Below are positions 8,446 through 17,836 of a stretch of 64,000 bases of DNA, piece after piece. Made by a program: the position numbers and the translations under genes. The stretch's first letter is position 1, and every line of letters starts with the position of its first letter. The notes beneath the pieces are model-generated. The model saw nothing but the letters and a program-made list of their open reading frames with translations. It made no database searches and was not told where the DNA came from. The stretch comes from Flammeovirgaceae bacterium (lineage in GTDB: Bacteria > Bacteroidota > Bacteroidia > Cytophagales > Cyclobacteriaceae): contig JAIYCV010000026.1 in assembly GCA_027487845.1 (NCBI GenBank), positions 124,001-188,000 on the forward strand, written 5' to 3'.

Positions 8446-9196
8446 GGAGCTAGCAAAGCGTCAAGCGGAAGGCAAAAAGTCGATAGCCGTTTTGATTGAT
8501 CCAGATAAGGTGGAGGAAACGTCCACCTTAATGTCGTTGATTCATTTGGCTAACGAAAATTGCGTAGATTTCTTTTTCGTGGGGGGAAGTCTTATTACCA
8601 CAACAAACCTATCGGCCGTAGTAAGTAAGATCAAGAAAAATACAAATATTCCGGTTGTACTATTCCCTGGAAGTTCATTGCAGTTAGATGCTGAGGCTGA
8701 CGCCATTTTGTTCTTATCGTTAATTTCTGGCAGAAATCCGGATTTATTGATTGGGCAGCATGTAACCGCGGCTCCGATTTTAAAGAATACAAAAATTGAG
8801 GTAATGCCCACAGGTTATATGCTTATTAATTCGGGTAAGATTACGTCTGTGGCCTATATTAGCAATACAACTCCTTTACCTGACGATAAATTTTCACTTG
8901 CTGCGTGCACCGCGATGGCTGGTGAAATGCTTGGTTTAAAACTTATTTATCTTGACGCTGGAAGTGGTGCTGAAAAAGAGATCAGTGCTAAAATGATTAA
9001 CGCGGTGCGCAAAGCAGTGCAAGTTCCGTTGATCGTTGGCGGTGGAATAAATAATCCACACAAAGCTATTTCTGCGCTAGAAGCGGGAGCGGATATGATT
9101 GTGATCGGGAATGCACTTGAGAAAGATCCCAAGCTATTGATAGAAATTTCCGACAAAGTGTACGATTGGAATCGGGGCGTAGAGGCAAGAAAGTGA
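8432..9196 (+). CDS. Geranylgeranylglyceryl/heptaprenylglyceryl phosphate synthase
   Basis: A PcrB/GGGPS-family TIM-barrel prenyltransferase that joins a polyprenyl diphosphate to sn-glycerol-1-phosphate through an ether bond. The GTG at 8432 is chosen because the protein then begins MKILEEL, as homologues do, and it overlaps the upstream stop by 14 bp. Motifs: VLIDPDK (20-26), FFVGGS, the phosphate-binding YLDAGSGAE, VGGGINNP and IGNALEKD. At 254 aa it has group II (bacteroidetal/archaeal) length; such enzymes usually use geranylgeranyl diphosphate. The lipid made in this organism is unknown. Coupling to two membrane-protein genes suggests an envelope role. Confidence 0.9.
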   Translation: MKILEELAKRQAEGKKSIAVLIDPDKVEETSTLMSLIHLANENCVDFFFVGGSLITTTNLSAVVSKIKKNTNIPVVLFPGSSLQLDAEADAILFLSLISGRNPDLLIGQHVTAAPILKNTKIEVMPTGYMLINSGKITSVAYISNTTPLPDDKFSLAACTAMAGEMLGLKLIYLDAGSGAEKEISAKMINAVRKAVQVPLIVGGGINNPHKAISALEAGADMIVIGNALEKDPKLLIEISDKVYDWNRGVEARK

Positions 9197-9229
9197 GAGC
9201 CTAGCTTTGTTCTTTTTGGATTATAGTGC

Positions 9230-10201
9230 TTACAAAGCCAATACTTTTTCAATCACTTCGTCCACCGAAATCCCTTCCGCCTCCGCTTTAAAGTTTCTTA
9301 CTATGCGATGGCGCAATACAGGTTTTGCTATGGCTTTCACATCTTCGATGTCTGGAGAATATTTTCCGTTTAGTAGCGCGTTGCATTTTGCTCCGAGTAC
9401 CAGAAATTGTGACGCGCGCGGCCCTGCACCCCACTCCAATAAATCATTAGCGAGCGCAGAACCTGTTTTGCCTGGCCGTGTGTTATGGCAAAGTCTCACC
9501 GCATACTCTACTACATTGTCGGCAATAGGTACTCTTCGTACCAATTGTTGAAACCCCATTATCTCTTCCTTAGAAAGAACTTTTGACGCTTGGCTAATTT
9601 CTTCTGAGGTAGTCTTCTTTACAATGTTAATCTCTTGCAGATAACTGGGATAATCTAACAAAATATTGAACATAAACCGATCCAATTGGGCTTCTGGCAA
9701 AGGATAGGTTCCCTCTTGTTCAATCGGGTTTTGGGTAGCAAGCACGAAAAAAGGCCTAGGCAAGAGATATTGATTCCCAGCAATTGTAACTGCATTTTCT
9801 TGCATCGCTTCTAGTAACGCTGCCTGCGTTTTAGGAGGCGTTCTATTTATTTCATCGGCTAATATGACATTTGCAAAAACAGGGCCTTTGATGAATTGAA
9901 AGTTCCTTTCTTTATCTAATGTTTCTGCCCCCACTATATCTGACGGCATCAAGTCGGGTGTAAACTGAATGCGTTTAAACTCCAAATCTAGCGATGTGGC
10001 AATAGTTTGAACCAACAACGTCTTCGCAAGCCCCGGTACGCCTACCAACAGAGAGTGGCCGTGGCAAAATATACCTGTCAGAATCTGGCGAACTACCTCC
10101 TCTTGCCCCACCACTACTTTTGCGATTTCGGTGGTAAGCTTTTTATAGGCTAGTGCTAATGCATCTGCCGCTTCCACATCATTTGAAAAAGAATTTGCCA
10201 T
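9230..10201 (-). CDS. MoxR-family AAA+ ATPase
   Basis: A 323-aa AAA+ ATPase of the MoxR/RavA group, chaperone-like proteins that help assemble or activate partner complexes. Walker A GVPGLAKT is at 54-61 and Walker B VILADEINR has Asp116-Glu117. Sensor 1 lies in LATQNPIEQEG, an arginine-finger region in EAQLDRFMF, and the C-terminal lid follows. It is the last gene of the SurA-like operon, 11 bp after the 453-aa isomerase gene. The usual MoxR companions (DUF58, VWA-domain genes) do not follow here, because the convergent GGGP synthase gene ends only 33 bp away. Its client is therefore unknown; the context suggests periplasmic or outer-membrane protein maturation. Confidence 0.92.
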   Translation of the reverse strand: MANSFSNDVEAADALALAYKKLTTEIAKVVVGQEEVVRQILTGIFCHGHSLLVGVPGLAKTLLVQTIATSLDLEFKRIQFTPDLMPSDIVGAETLDKERNFQFIKGPVFANVILADEINRTPPKTQAALLEAMQENAVTIAGNQYLLPRPFFVLATQNPIEQEGTYPLPEAQLDRFMFNILLDYPSYLQEINIVKKTTSEEISQASKVLSKEEIMGFQQLVRRVPIADNVVEYAVRLCHNTRPGKTGSALANDLLEWGAGPRASQFLVLGAKCNALLNGKYSPDIEDVKAIAKPVLRHRIVRNFKAEAEGISVDEVIEKVLAL

Positions 10202-10211
10202 TGAATAAACG

Positions 10212-11573
10212 TTAATCGGTGATCTTACAACCTTTGTAAACGGGATCGATACTTACAAAAACATCCGTACGTGCCTTTTTGAACCATTTGCCCAACATTT
10301 TGTCTTTCTTTTCAGCAATGGCTGCAGACTGGAGTCGGTGCCAATCGTCTTTTAGATTGGCTTGGTGTGGAGGTAGTTTCGATTTGAAATACAAAATGCG
10401 AACCGCATCTTTCAAATCGTCTGTACGGTAGGTTAGTGGTTTAGAAATATTGCCTACTTTCATGGTGTCTATCGCTAAGTAAACAACAGGATCAATTTCG
10501 CGCAACGAAATCTTAGTGCCACCTTCTGCATCGGTAAAAAAACCTCCGCGAAGTTTTGTGTTTGCATCATCTGAATGTTCTTTTGCCATTTTCTCAAAAG
10601 AAAGATTCTCTTTGACTATTTTACCACGCAAACTATCAAGATATCTTTCAGCATCCAAAATGTCTGTTTTCGAAGGCGTTGCAAAAAGTAAAATATGCCT
10701 TGCGTTGTACTCATTACCACGCCTATCAATTAGCTGCATAATGTGAAAACCGAAGGGAGTTTTAAAGGGCATTGAAATTTCTCCTTCCTTTAACTTAAAA
10801 GCCATCGCCTCAAACTGCGGCACCATTGCTCCCCTTCCAGCGTAGCCCAGATCTCCACCTGTCTGTTGAGCAGATGGCTCTTGGGAATATTTTTTAGCCA
10901 AATCAGTAAAACTTTCGCCAGCTAAAATTCGGTCGCGTATTCGATTCAATTCACTTTTTGCTTCTTCCTCTTGGCTGGCACTAATCTTGGCAACTTTTAC
11001 AATTTGTGAAACCTCCACATCCGATGAGTAGAACGGTAAACTATCCTTTGGCACGTTGTTAAAAAACCGCTTTACCTCTGCTGGCGTAATGGAAAGATCT
11101 TTTGTTATTTTCTGGGTCATCTCGCGCCCTAGTTTTTGCTCTCGGATTTGGTCTCGCAATTCCACTTTTATTTGGTCTAGTGTTTTGCCATACGCTTTCT
11201 CTAGTTGCTCAGGTGAGTTTCCTGAATTCTGGAGAATCATAGCCATCCGCTGCTCGGTTTCATTGTCTACTTCCTGAGGAGTTACAATAACAGAGTCAAT
11301 TTCCGCTTTGGCAACTAATAGCTTATTTATGATAAGTCGATTCAGTAAGTCGCATTTTGCTAGTTCAGACGGAGGATTTCCATCTGTAATATAATTTTGA
11401 TACGCACCTTCTAATTCCGATTTAAGAATGACATAGTTGTCTACCTTAGCGATAATTTTATCCACCACAAAAGCTTCAGGCTTATCTTGAGCGGCAGTCG
11501 TTAAAGTAATTGATAAAGCGAGGATACTAATTATTAAAAATTTCAAATTCCTTTTCTTTGGTTGCCCTTTCAT
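10212..11573 (-). CDS. SurA-like periplasmic peptidyl-prolyl isomerase
   Basis: A 453-aa secreted folding factor. ATG 11573 is preferred over an upstream in-frame codon at 11600 because it gives a clean signal peptide (MKGQPKKRNLKF, a hydrophobic core to about 25, then AAQD). An N-terminal chaperone domain (DKIIAKVDNYVILKSELE...) is followed by two parvulin (PpiC) domains, at about 175-275 (SQEPSAQQTGGDLGY, FGFHIMQL) and 285-385 (ARHILL, GGFF). The order N-PpiC-PpiC is that of SurA, which escorts outer-membrane beta-barrels. It overlaps the upstream lipoprotein gene by 47 bp and is followed by moxR, so the four genes form one operon. Confidence 0.9.
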   Translation of the reverse strand: MKGQPKKRNLKFLIISILALSITLTTAAQDKPEAFVVDKIIAKVDNYVILKSELEGAYQNYITDGNPPSELAKCDLLNRLIINKLLVAKAEIDSVIVTPQEVDNETEQRMAMILQNSGNSPEQLEKAYGKTLDQIKVELRDQIREQKLGREMTQKITKDLSITPAEVKRFFNNVPKDSLPFYSSDVEVSQIVKVAKISASQEEEAKSELNRIRDRILAGESFTDLAKKYSQEPSAQQTGGDLGYAGRGAMVPQFEAMAFKLKEGEISMPFKTPFGFHIMQLIDRRGNEYNARHILLFATPSKTDILDAERYLDSLRGKIVKENLSFEKMAKEHSDDANTKLRGGFFTDAEGGTKISLREIDPVVYLAIDTMKVGNISKPLTYRTDDLKDAVRILYFKSKLPPHQANLKDDWHRLQSAAIAEKKDKMLGKWFKKARTDVFVSIDPVYKGCKITD

Positions 11574-12414
11574 ATACTTGTTCTTCCAATTTATGCGCAA
11601 GTTCTACTTTTCTTTTGTTTAAAATAATGTTTTTAATATCGCCTTTCACGAATTCCAGTGGCGAAATATTATCTGATATTTTATAGCCGTCAATTTTTAA
11701 AAAATACATTGACTCTGCATCGGCTGTTTCATAGTAAGCATAACTCTTTAAAAATTGAATTTTATTGGGAATTTCAGCCAACGGAGAATTGACCACGAGT
11801 TTGTCAAACTCGATCCACGAAGAATCTGCCAAATGGTAAACCGATGAGAAACTCAAACAATACGACTTTAGCTCATTCAATTCCTTCGGCTTATTTGCAT
11901 AGATAAGCTCTTTCAATCGCGCTAATCGCGGAGCACCTTTTGGTACTTTTATATAAATGCCTTGAATAATGTTTTGCTTCAAGATAAAATTATCCTGATG
12001 TGACTGATAGTAAGCTTGAATTTCATTTTCTGTGACCGAATCAAGCATGTTCTTTTTTATGTAGTAATTCTGATATTGATAACCAATCAGGCTATAACGA
12101 TAATCTAAAATTTTTCGCTCCACCTCGGCCTCGTCAATATCAATGTTTTTTAATGCTTCGTTTATCAACAATTGCTTTCTTATCCAGCTATCGATATAAG
12201 AGGTAACCCTAGCAATGCTGTCTTCCCCTTTTATTTTGTCTGATACTATGCCGGCCACTTCATCTTGATAAAGGTAGGTTTGATTTACCCGGGCAATTGC
12301 CGCTCGCTCGCCTGCTCCTTTCTTATCTTTCTTCATTTTTATAAGATCGCAACCTTGAAAAGAAAGACTTACCAAGAAAACAATAACGGCATTTATAGTT
12401 TTTCTTAAAATCAT
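11527..12414 (-). CDS. SurA-N-like lipoprotein, lacks isomerase domain
   Basis: A 295-aa predicted lipoprotein: the hydrophobic signal ends in LSFQGC, with Cys22 as lipidation site, followed by a lysine-rich tether. After it comes IARVNQTYLYQDEV, the helical start typical of SurA/PpiC chaperone domains, and the SWIRKQLLINEAL segment. No parvulin core with the FGxHxI signature can be found, so it is probably a chaperone without catalytic activity. Its start shares one base with the stop of the 646-aa isomerase (TAATG) and its end overlaps the next isomerase gene, so the three are tightly coupled. Confidence 0.7.
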   Translation of the reverse strand: MILRKTINAVIVFLVSLSFQGCDLIKMKKDKKGAGERAAIARVNQTYLYQDEVAGIVSDKIKGEDSIARVTSYIDSWIRKQLLINEALKNIDIDEAEVERKILDYRYSLIGYQYQNYYIKKNMLDSVTENEIQAYYQSHQDNFILKQNIIQGIYIKVPKGAPRLARLKELIYANKPKELNELKSYCLSFSSVYHLADSSWIEFDKLVVNSPLAEIPNKIQFLKSYAYYETADAESMYFLKIDGYKISDNISPLEFVKGDIKNIILNKRKVELAHKLEEQVYERATKEKEFEIFNN

Positions 12415-14354
12415 TATTTAACTAACTTTTCAATGACGTATTTCTTGCCTTTGTTTGCCAACTCCACCTTATACTTTTTCTTCAACGTCTCCAACCAAGT
12501 TTTTTCTAGAAAATCTTGGTACTCTGATATTACAGATGCGCGTGCTTCCTCAAAAGTTTTATATCCTGGCGCCACCAATCTCTTTACATCTACCAAGTAA
12601 AAAACATTGTCGATTTGGGTTTCTTGTAGCCCCGTTACCCAGCTGATCCGATCGATAACTTTACTTTCTCCTTTTTCATAGGCTTTAACGCTCATAACAG
12701 ATTTAAATTTCTTAAGATCTGATTTCTTAATCGTATCGCCAGCTGAAATTTTCCTTTGCAACTCGTCTAATTGCTTTTTTTCAAGAGCCGCAAATACCTG
12801 CGCCTCCAAACGGTCGCCTGCTTTATACTTCTCCTTATGGAGGTCGTAAAAATTGCGCTGCCCGACCGAATCCTTCGAAGCCTTATTCCAAACTTCTTTC
12901 TCCATAATCTCAAATAAAATGATTCCCTCCTTATACTCTACCAGCAAGTTTCTGTAATCAGGGTTCTCATTGTAAATTTTTTCGTCTTCCAATTGATTTA
13001 TTTTTTCTTCCACGAAACTCTCATACAATTCAGTTAGGCGAGCTTTTGGCGATAACGAAGAAATAGTTTGATGGCTTTTCACATACTTGACGAAATCGCC
13101 CAGCGTGGTGACCTTTCCTTGAAGGGAAAAAATGGGTAATGATAATGATGGCACATCGCCTGAAAAAACCCACTTGCCCTTTACGATCGAAGAATCGGCC
13201 AATGGCAACAGAAGGTTTTTGGTTTCGGTGTTTTCGGTGAATGCAAAATCTTTTCTTTTCTTAACCATCAAAGCCTGTTTAGAAATTTGCATGCGTTCAT
13301 CGCGCGCGACTTTCTTTTTAAGGGAGGCCTCAACATCTTTGTAAGGGGGCAGCGGAATCTTCTTCTCTAACCTGATAATATGCCAGCCAATATTGGATTG
13401 AAAAGGATCTGAAATTTCGCCTTCCTTTTGCATAGAAAAAGCCGTTTGCTCAAATTCCGGCACCGAGGCCAACGCGCCAATTCCAAAAGGCCTGAGCCTA
13501 CCCCCAACATTTTTCGTGTTGGCATCTTCCGAAAATTCAAGGCACAGTTCATCCCAACTTTTACCTGCCTTTAATTGATCATATATTTCAAAAATCTTAC
13601 TTTTTATCTTGGAATCGTTGTTTTCACTTCTAAGCAAAATGTGGGAAATCTCCACTTCTCCACGTGCTGGCTGGCGATCATATAGCTTTATCAAATGATA
13701 GCCAAATCGTGACCGCACGGGATTCGAAACTTCAAAGGGCTTTAAGTTGTAGGCCGCAGTTTCAAAAGGAAATACCATTTGCATGGTAGTGAAATAACCC
13801 AAGTCGCCCGCATTGCTTTTTGCGGAAGGGTCTTCTGAAAGCTCACTGGCCATTTTTTGAAAATCTTCGCCATTTATAATACGTTGGCGAATGGCACTAA
13901 TTTTCTGAAATGCTTTTGTTGTGTCCTCGGGTGAAGCATCTACTGCTACATTCACCAAAATGTGAGATGCCTTCACTTCTTCCTTCAGCCTTTCATACGC
14001 TTGTTTTGTAAGCCGATCTAATTCATCTCCCCCCACTTGGTACGGCTTTTTAAGTTCCTCTTTGTATCCGGAAAATTCCTTAACAAATGCTTTGGTGGTG
14101 TCCATGCCTCGGCTTTTGGCTTCTTCAATCTTCAACTTAAAGTTGATGAGCAGTTGCAAATACTCATTGATCTTGGCTTCTTTAAAATCTTCGGGCTTAG
14201 TGTGATTTTTTTTGTACAGATAGATGAATTCATCGGCAAATACTGGCTGCTTGTTCACCCTAAAAACCAGCGGAGACCTTTCTGTCTCCTTTTTTTTATT
14301 TTGGCTGAAACCTATTGTGCTTATAAGTAGTAACAAAGCAAACCGAACGCGCAT
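12414..14354 (-). CDS. Two-domain parvulin-type peptidyl-prolyl isomerase
   Basis: A 646-aa secreted protein with a signal peptide (MRVRFALLLLISTIGFSQ). A SurA-like N-terminal helical domain (about 25-115, VNKQPVFADEFIYLYKKN) precedes two PpiC domains, at about 122-230 (ASHILVNV, SEDPSAKSNAGDLGYF, FGYHLIKL) and 232-335 (ISHILLRS, SEDANTKNVGGRLRPF, GWHIIRLE). The C-terminal 300 residues form a further helical, probably substrate-binding, module. It is the first gene of the operon with the lipoprotein, the SurA-like isomerase and moxR, and probably folds outer-membrane or T9SS cargo in the periplasm. A TAATTTTG box lies 20 bp upstream. Confidence 0.9.
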   Translation of the reverse strand: MRVRFALLLLISTIGFSQNKKKETERSPLVFRVNKQPVFADEFIYLYKKNHTKPEDFKEAKINEYLQLLINFKLKIEEAKSRGMDTTKAFVKEFSGYKEELKKPYQVGGDELDRLTKQAYERLKEEVKASHILVNVAVDASPEDTTKAFQKISAIRQRIINGEDFQKMASELSEDPSAKSNAGDLGYFTTMQMVFPFETAAYNLKPFEVSNPVRSRFGYHLIKLYDRQPARGEVEISHILLRSENNDSKIKSKIFEIYDQLKAGKSWDELCLEFSEDANTKNVGGRLRPFGIGALASVPEFEQTAFSMQKEGEISDPFQSNIGWHIIRLEKKIPLPPYKDVEASLKKKVARDERMQISKQALMVKKRKDFAFTENTETKNLLLPLADSSIVKGKWVFSGDVPSLSLPIFSLQGKVTTLGDFVKYVKSHQTISSLSPKARLTELYESFVEEKINQLEDEKIYNENPDYRNLLVEYKEGIILFEIMEKEVWNKASKDSVGQRNFYDLHKEKYKAGDRLEAQVFAALEKKQLDELQRKISAGDTIKKSDLKKFKSVMSVKAYEKGESKVIDRISWVTGLQETQIDNVFYLVDVKRLVAPGYKTFEEARASVISEYQDFLEKTWLETLKKKYKVELANKGKKYVIEKLVK

Positions 14355-14374
14355 ATTAATAATTGTAATATGGG

Positions 14375-14382
14375 CAAAATTA
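14375..14382 (-). promoter_or_regulatory. Candidate -7 box of the isomerase operon
   Basis: On the minus strand this reads TAATTTTG, a match to TAnnTTTG, 20 bp before the ATG at 14354. No good -33 TTG is seen at the expected distance. Motif match only. Confidence 0.4.
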
Positions 14383-14496
14383 AGCTTTTTAGGCTAAAGA
14401 TTGGAAGTGATTTTACCGCTCGAAATTTCTCCTTTTGGTTGATTATCAGTTGATTTCGAAAAGTCAATTCAAAATTGCGAAAGTGAAGTATGCAAA

Positions 14497-14525
14497 AATA
14501 GCCATCCATGTGTTGGATGGCTATT
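14497..14525 (-). terminator. Rho-independent terminator of the TonB receptor gene
   Basis: AATAGCCATCC (14497-14507) and GGATGGCTATT (14515-14525) form a perfect 11-bp stem with a 7-nt loop. On the minus strand the stem ends in a T-run (TATTTTTGC), as expected 39 nt after the receptor stop at 14564. Confidence 0.85.
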
Positions 14526-14563
14526 GTACTTTGTCTCGATTTAGGAATAGGAATAGACTGGGT

Positions 14564-16996
14564 TTAGAAAGTATATCTCACAGAGGGCACAGGAAAGAAC
14601 CCCTGCTGATATTGATTGACAATGGCGTTAGTACGTGGGTTATAGGTTTGCGAAAAAATGTTTTGGTTGCCGGAAACATTTTGCAAATCAAGTGCGATTT
14701 CCAATGTGCTTTTTGTGTATTCCTTGCGATAGGCTATGCGGAAGTCGCTTCTGAAATACGGAGTCTGCTTTTCACTAAACGCTTTGCTTTCATTGTAGAC
14801 AGCCTGTCCTTTCACTTGTGAGGCGGCAAAGTTAAGTGGCGTTAAGTAACGCCCACCAATGGAAGTCACTTTCAAATTAAAGCTGAGGAAGTTTCTATTC
14901 CGCCCCACTCGAAATTCTTTACCCATGAGAGTGTTAAAAACATATTGAGTATTATAAGCCGTGTTACGTTCAATGTTATCGCTGCCTTTATACTTGGAAT
15001 CAAATAGTGAAGTGGTGATAAGAAAATAATACCCTTTGCTGAAAAAACGCTCTAGTGTCAGCTCCACTCCGTAATTGGTACCAGTGCCTTTGTTTACTAA
15101 GTTCACTTTGTCTGAAGGGCCAAAACTAACTCCGGTATTGATGGATGAAAAAGAGGATAAACTTCTCTCCACTGGCACGTTAGAAAGTGCTTGATAATAT
15201 CCTTCAGCCTTTAATCGCAGGTTCTCCGTAAGGTTCCAATCATAAGTAATTACATAGTGATTGCTTTCAATAAACTCTAAGTCTTTATTGCTGTAGACAA
15301 TGCCTGTCGGTGTTTTAGTCTGCGCATAAGAAGTGTAAACTGAAGGCGCTTGATGATGAAGACCATAACCCAGACTCAGTGATTTAGTACCACTAATCTG
15401 ATAGGTGAAATTGCCACGAGGCTCTACCACGGTTTGGCCATTGAGGCTGTAGTTCTGTAGGTGCGCACCTGCCGAAAAAGATAACCGGTTGCTAAACCGA
15501 TGTTTCCATTGCGAGTAAGCCTGTGAGATTACATTACTCTCATTGATGTTAACACGCACGCTGTCCTTGTTCACGTTTGCAAAATAATCTATGTTGTATA
15601 AGTCGAAGTTTGTATAGTCAACATAAAGTCCTGAAGTCAATGAATTCTTTGAATCAAATTTTGTGCGCGTATAAAAAACAAAAGAAGTTTTCCCAGTATT
15701 AAATTTGGCCTCCGCCCTTTTAAACTTACCCGTAACATCTAAATCACTGTTGCGTGCTAGCGAATCAGAAGTGAACTTTTCGTTTGTTGACGAATACCCT
15801 AGTGTGAATTTCGCAAAGGTTTTCTGTGAGATTTTCTTTTCAAAGCTGACACCATTAATAGTAGTGCCATAGGTGGGGTACGAATCTTGGTTTTCATCGC
15901 CATACAAATCAGTATTGTTTGGCTTCCTCAACTCGGTCTTATCAATCTTGCTTCCTAATAATTCGATCGAGCTATTTCCCAGAATACCGAAGAAGGTAAG
16001 CTTCCCATTATTTTTTGTGGGAAATGAAAATTTATAGTTGAGGTCTTGGTAATTCGGAGTGTTTCCTCCAGTACCAAACTCGATACCTAGTTTTTGAAAA
16101 ACACCGAGTGTTGAGTAACGGTAGTTCACAATAAATGAACTTCCCTTGCTCTTAGAAAGAGGGCCTTCCATACCCAATTCAAAACCGTTAAATCCTATTT
16201 GAGCTACCTTTTCTAATTTTTGATTATTGCCATCTTTCAACTTAATGTCAAACACGCCAGCAATTGCATTTCCATACTGAGCAGGAAAGGCGCTGGTCAT
16301 GAAATCCGACTTGTCAAGGTTGTTACTATTAAGCATAGTTACTGGACCGCCCGTACTATTGAGTGCACCAAAATGGTTTGGGTTGGGGATATTTAATCCT
16401 TCCAGTTGCCACAACATACCCGTTGGCGAATTTCCCCGCACCACAATGTCGTTCCGCGAATCGTTTCCGCCCACAACACCAGCAAAATTAGCCGCCATTC
16501 GAGAAGGATCACCGAGTGCGCCTGCGTAGCGCTTTGTGTCATCTAAGTTAAATGAGCGTGAACTAACTAATGCCAAATCATTGTTAGTGGCGGTTTTATC
16601 TTCTCTGCTGTTGTAGGTCACGACTACCTCATCAAGTTGACTCACACTTTCGGTAAGCGATATATTTAGTACCAGTTCTTTTCCAGCCGTTACAACGGTA
16701 TTGGGTATTGTCTGTGGTTCGTAACCCATGTAACTTATTTTAAGGGTTTGCCGGCCCAGCGGAACATTTGTAATAGCAAAGTTACCTTCAACGTCTGTGG
16801 TTGCTCCCATCACTTTTTCGGTAGTACTAATGACTTGGATAGTTACGCCAATCAATGGAGTTCTGCTGACTTCGTCAATTACTTTGCCGCGCACCGTTTG
16901 CGTGGTTTGGCCAAAGCCATCGGATGAAATTATACTCACTACAAATACTAGGGCAATTACCCACAGCTGGTTTTTTTTACCGAGTTTTTCCTTCAT
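14564..16996 (-). CDS. TonB-dependent outer-membrane receptor with carboxypeptidase-regulatory-like domain
   Basis: An 810-aa outer-membrane transporter. ATG 16996 is chosen over an upstream ATG at 17029 because it leads directly to a signal peptide (MKEKLGKKNQLWVIALVFVV... GFGQ). Residues about 30-115 are a CarboxypepD_reg-like beta-sandwich (VRGKVIDEVSRTPLIGVTI, FAITNVPLGRQTLKISYMGY). The plug domain follows at about 120-240 (VVTYNSREDK... VRGNSPTGMLWQLEGLNIPNP), then a 22-strand-type barrel ending in the aromatic VRYTF. The substrate is unknown. No SusD homologue lies beside it, so it is not an ordinary polysaccharide-utilisation pair. A Crp/Fnr gene lies 184 bp upstream on the same strand. 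Confidence 0.9.
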   Translation of the reverse strand: MKEKLGKKNQLWVIALVFVVSIISSDGFGQTTQTVRGKVIDEVSRTPLIGVTIQVISTTEKVMGATTDVEGNFAITNVPLGRQTLKISYMGYEPQTIPNTVVTAGKELVLNISLTESVSQLDEVVVTYNSREDKTATNNDLALVSSRSFNLDDTKRYAGALGDPSRMAANFAGVVGGNDSRNDIVVRGNSPTGMLWQLEGLNIPNPNHFGALNSTGGPVTMLNSNNLDKSDFMTSAFPAQYGNAIAGVFDIKLKDGNNQKLEKVAQIGFNGFELGMEGPLSKSKGSSFIVNYRYSTLGVFQKLGIEFGTGGNTPNYQDLNYKFSFPTKNNGKLTFFGILGNSSIELLGSKIDKTELRKPNNTDLYGDENQDSYPTYGTTINGVSFEKKISQKTFAKFTLGYSSTNEKFTSDSLARNSDLDVTGKFKRAEAKFNTGKTSFVFYTRTKFDSKNSLTSGLYVDYTNFDLYNIDYFANVNKDSVRVNINESNVISQAYSQWKHRFSNRLSFSAGAHLQNYSLNGQTVVEPRGNFTYQISGTKSLSLGYGLHHQAPSVYTSYAQTKTPTGIVYSNKDLEFIESNHYVITYDWNLTENLRLKAEGYYQALSNVPVERSLSSFSSINTGVSFGPSDKVNLVNKGTGTNYGVELTLERFFSKGYYFLITTSLFDSKYKGSDNIERNTAYNTQYVFNTLMGKEFRVGRNRNFLSFNLKVTSIGGRYLTPLNFAASQVKGQAVYNESKAFSEKQTPYFRSDFRIAYRKEYTKSTLEIALDLQNVSGNQNIFSQTYNPRTNAIVNQYQQGFFPVPSVRYTF

Positions 16997-17180
16997 GTTG
17001 TTTTTTGTTGTTGTTTTTTTATCGCACAAAAATGCTGTGCAGACTTTTTGTTTACCATTGACTTAGGTTAAGATCGGTGAACGACACGTTTTACTTAACC
17101 CAAATCAATTGCTGAGTCTAAGACAACTTTTGGTGGCTCATCCCCTACTAGTGATGCAGAAAAAAACTGTTTTTAAATGG

Positions 17181-17783
17181 CTATTTTTTTTTGGAATCGG
17201 CCAATCGTCTGCGTATTCTACTCAGCGATTCTGGCTGAATACCCAAATAAGAGGCGATGTGATGCTGCGGTATAGTGGCAATTACCTTTGGCCTTGTTTT
17301 CATTAAATTCAAATACCGCTCTTCGGGACTCATAAAAAGCATGGATCTATTTCTTTCGGCAATTCCTATCAAAATAAACTCGCCAATGAGGCGGCCAAAT
17401 CTCTCCCAAGCTGGTGTGTTAACATAGCACTGCTGCATGTCATTGTAAGACAGCGTTAATACCTCGGCATCTTCTAAGGCTTGGTGAGTTTCATTAGAGG
17501 GTTGCCTAGTAAGAAAGCTCGGATAATCGGTAAAAAAATTTCCTTGAAAAGAAAAGTTATAAGTAACTTCTTTGTTGTCTATGACATAAAAAGCGCGGAA
17601 ATGACCTTTATTAATAAATGCAACATGGTCACAAACCTGACCTGCTTGCATGAGGTAGCCCCCTTTTGGGATTACTGTTTTTCTAAGGATTTTAAAAAAG
17701 GCAGTTAACTCCTGGTCGTTATAGCAAACAAACCTCGAGATATATTCCTTGATTTGTTCAACGTCAATCTCCTCATTTTCCAT
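17181..17783 (-). CDS. Crp/Fnr family transcriptional regulator
   Basis: A 200-aa regulator. The cyclic-nucleotide-binding-type barrel spans about 20-130 (PKGGYLMQAGQVCDHVAFINKG). The C-terminal helix-turn-helix is at about 168-195 (HHIASYLGIQPESLSRIRRR). The cysteine cluster of FNR is absent and the cAMP phosphate-binding signature is not conserved, so its ligand is unclear, as for many Bacteroidota paralogues. It lies between the TonB receptor and the partner-switching genes, all on the minus strand, and could control the receptor downstream; that is inferred from position only. Confidence 0.88.
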   Translation of the reverse strand: MENEEIDVEQIKEYISRFVCYNDQELTAFFKILRKTVIPKGGYLMQAGQVCDHVAFINKGHFRAFYVIDNKEVTYNFSFQGNFFTDYPSFLTRQPSNETHQALEDAEVLTLSYNDMQQCYVNTPAWERFGRLIGEFILIGIAERNRSMLFMSPEERYLNLMKTRPKVIATIPQHHIASYLGIQPESLSRIRRRLADSKKK

Positions 17784-17836
17784 TGGTTATTCTTTCTTTG
17801 CTTAAATCAAGAACGTAGTCTAAGATATTAAAACCC

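Noticed and set aside
9204-9238. Bidirectional terminator between the GGGP synthase and moxR genes
   Set aside because: GCTTTGT/ACAAAGC is only 7 bp, has a 21-nt loop and overlaps the last moxR codons; too weak to call.
16996-17029. Upstream ATG 17029 for the TonB receptor
   Set aside because: It adds MCDKKTTTKNN before a clean signal peptide start, which is unlikely.
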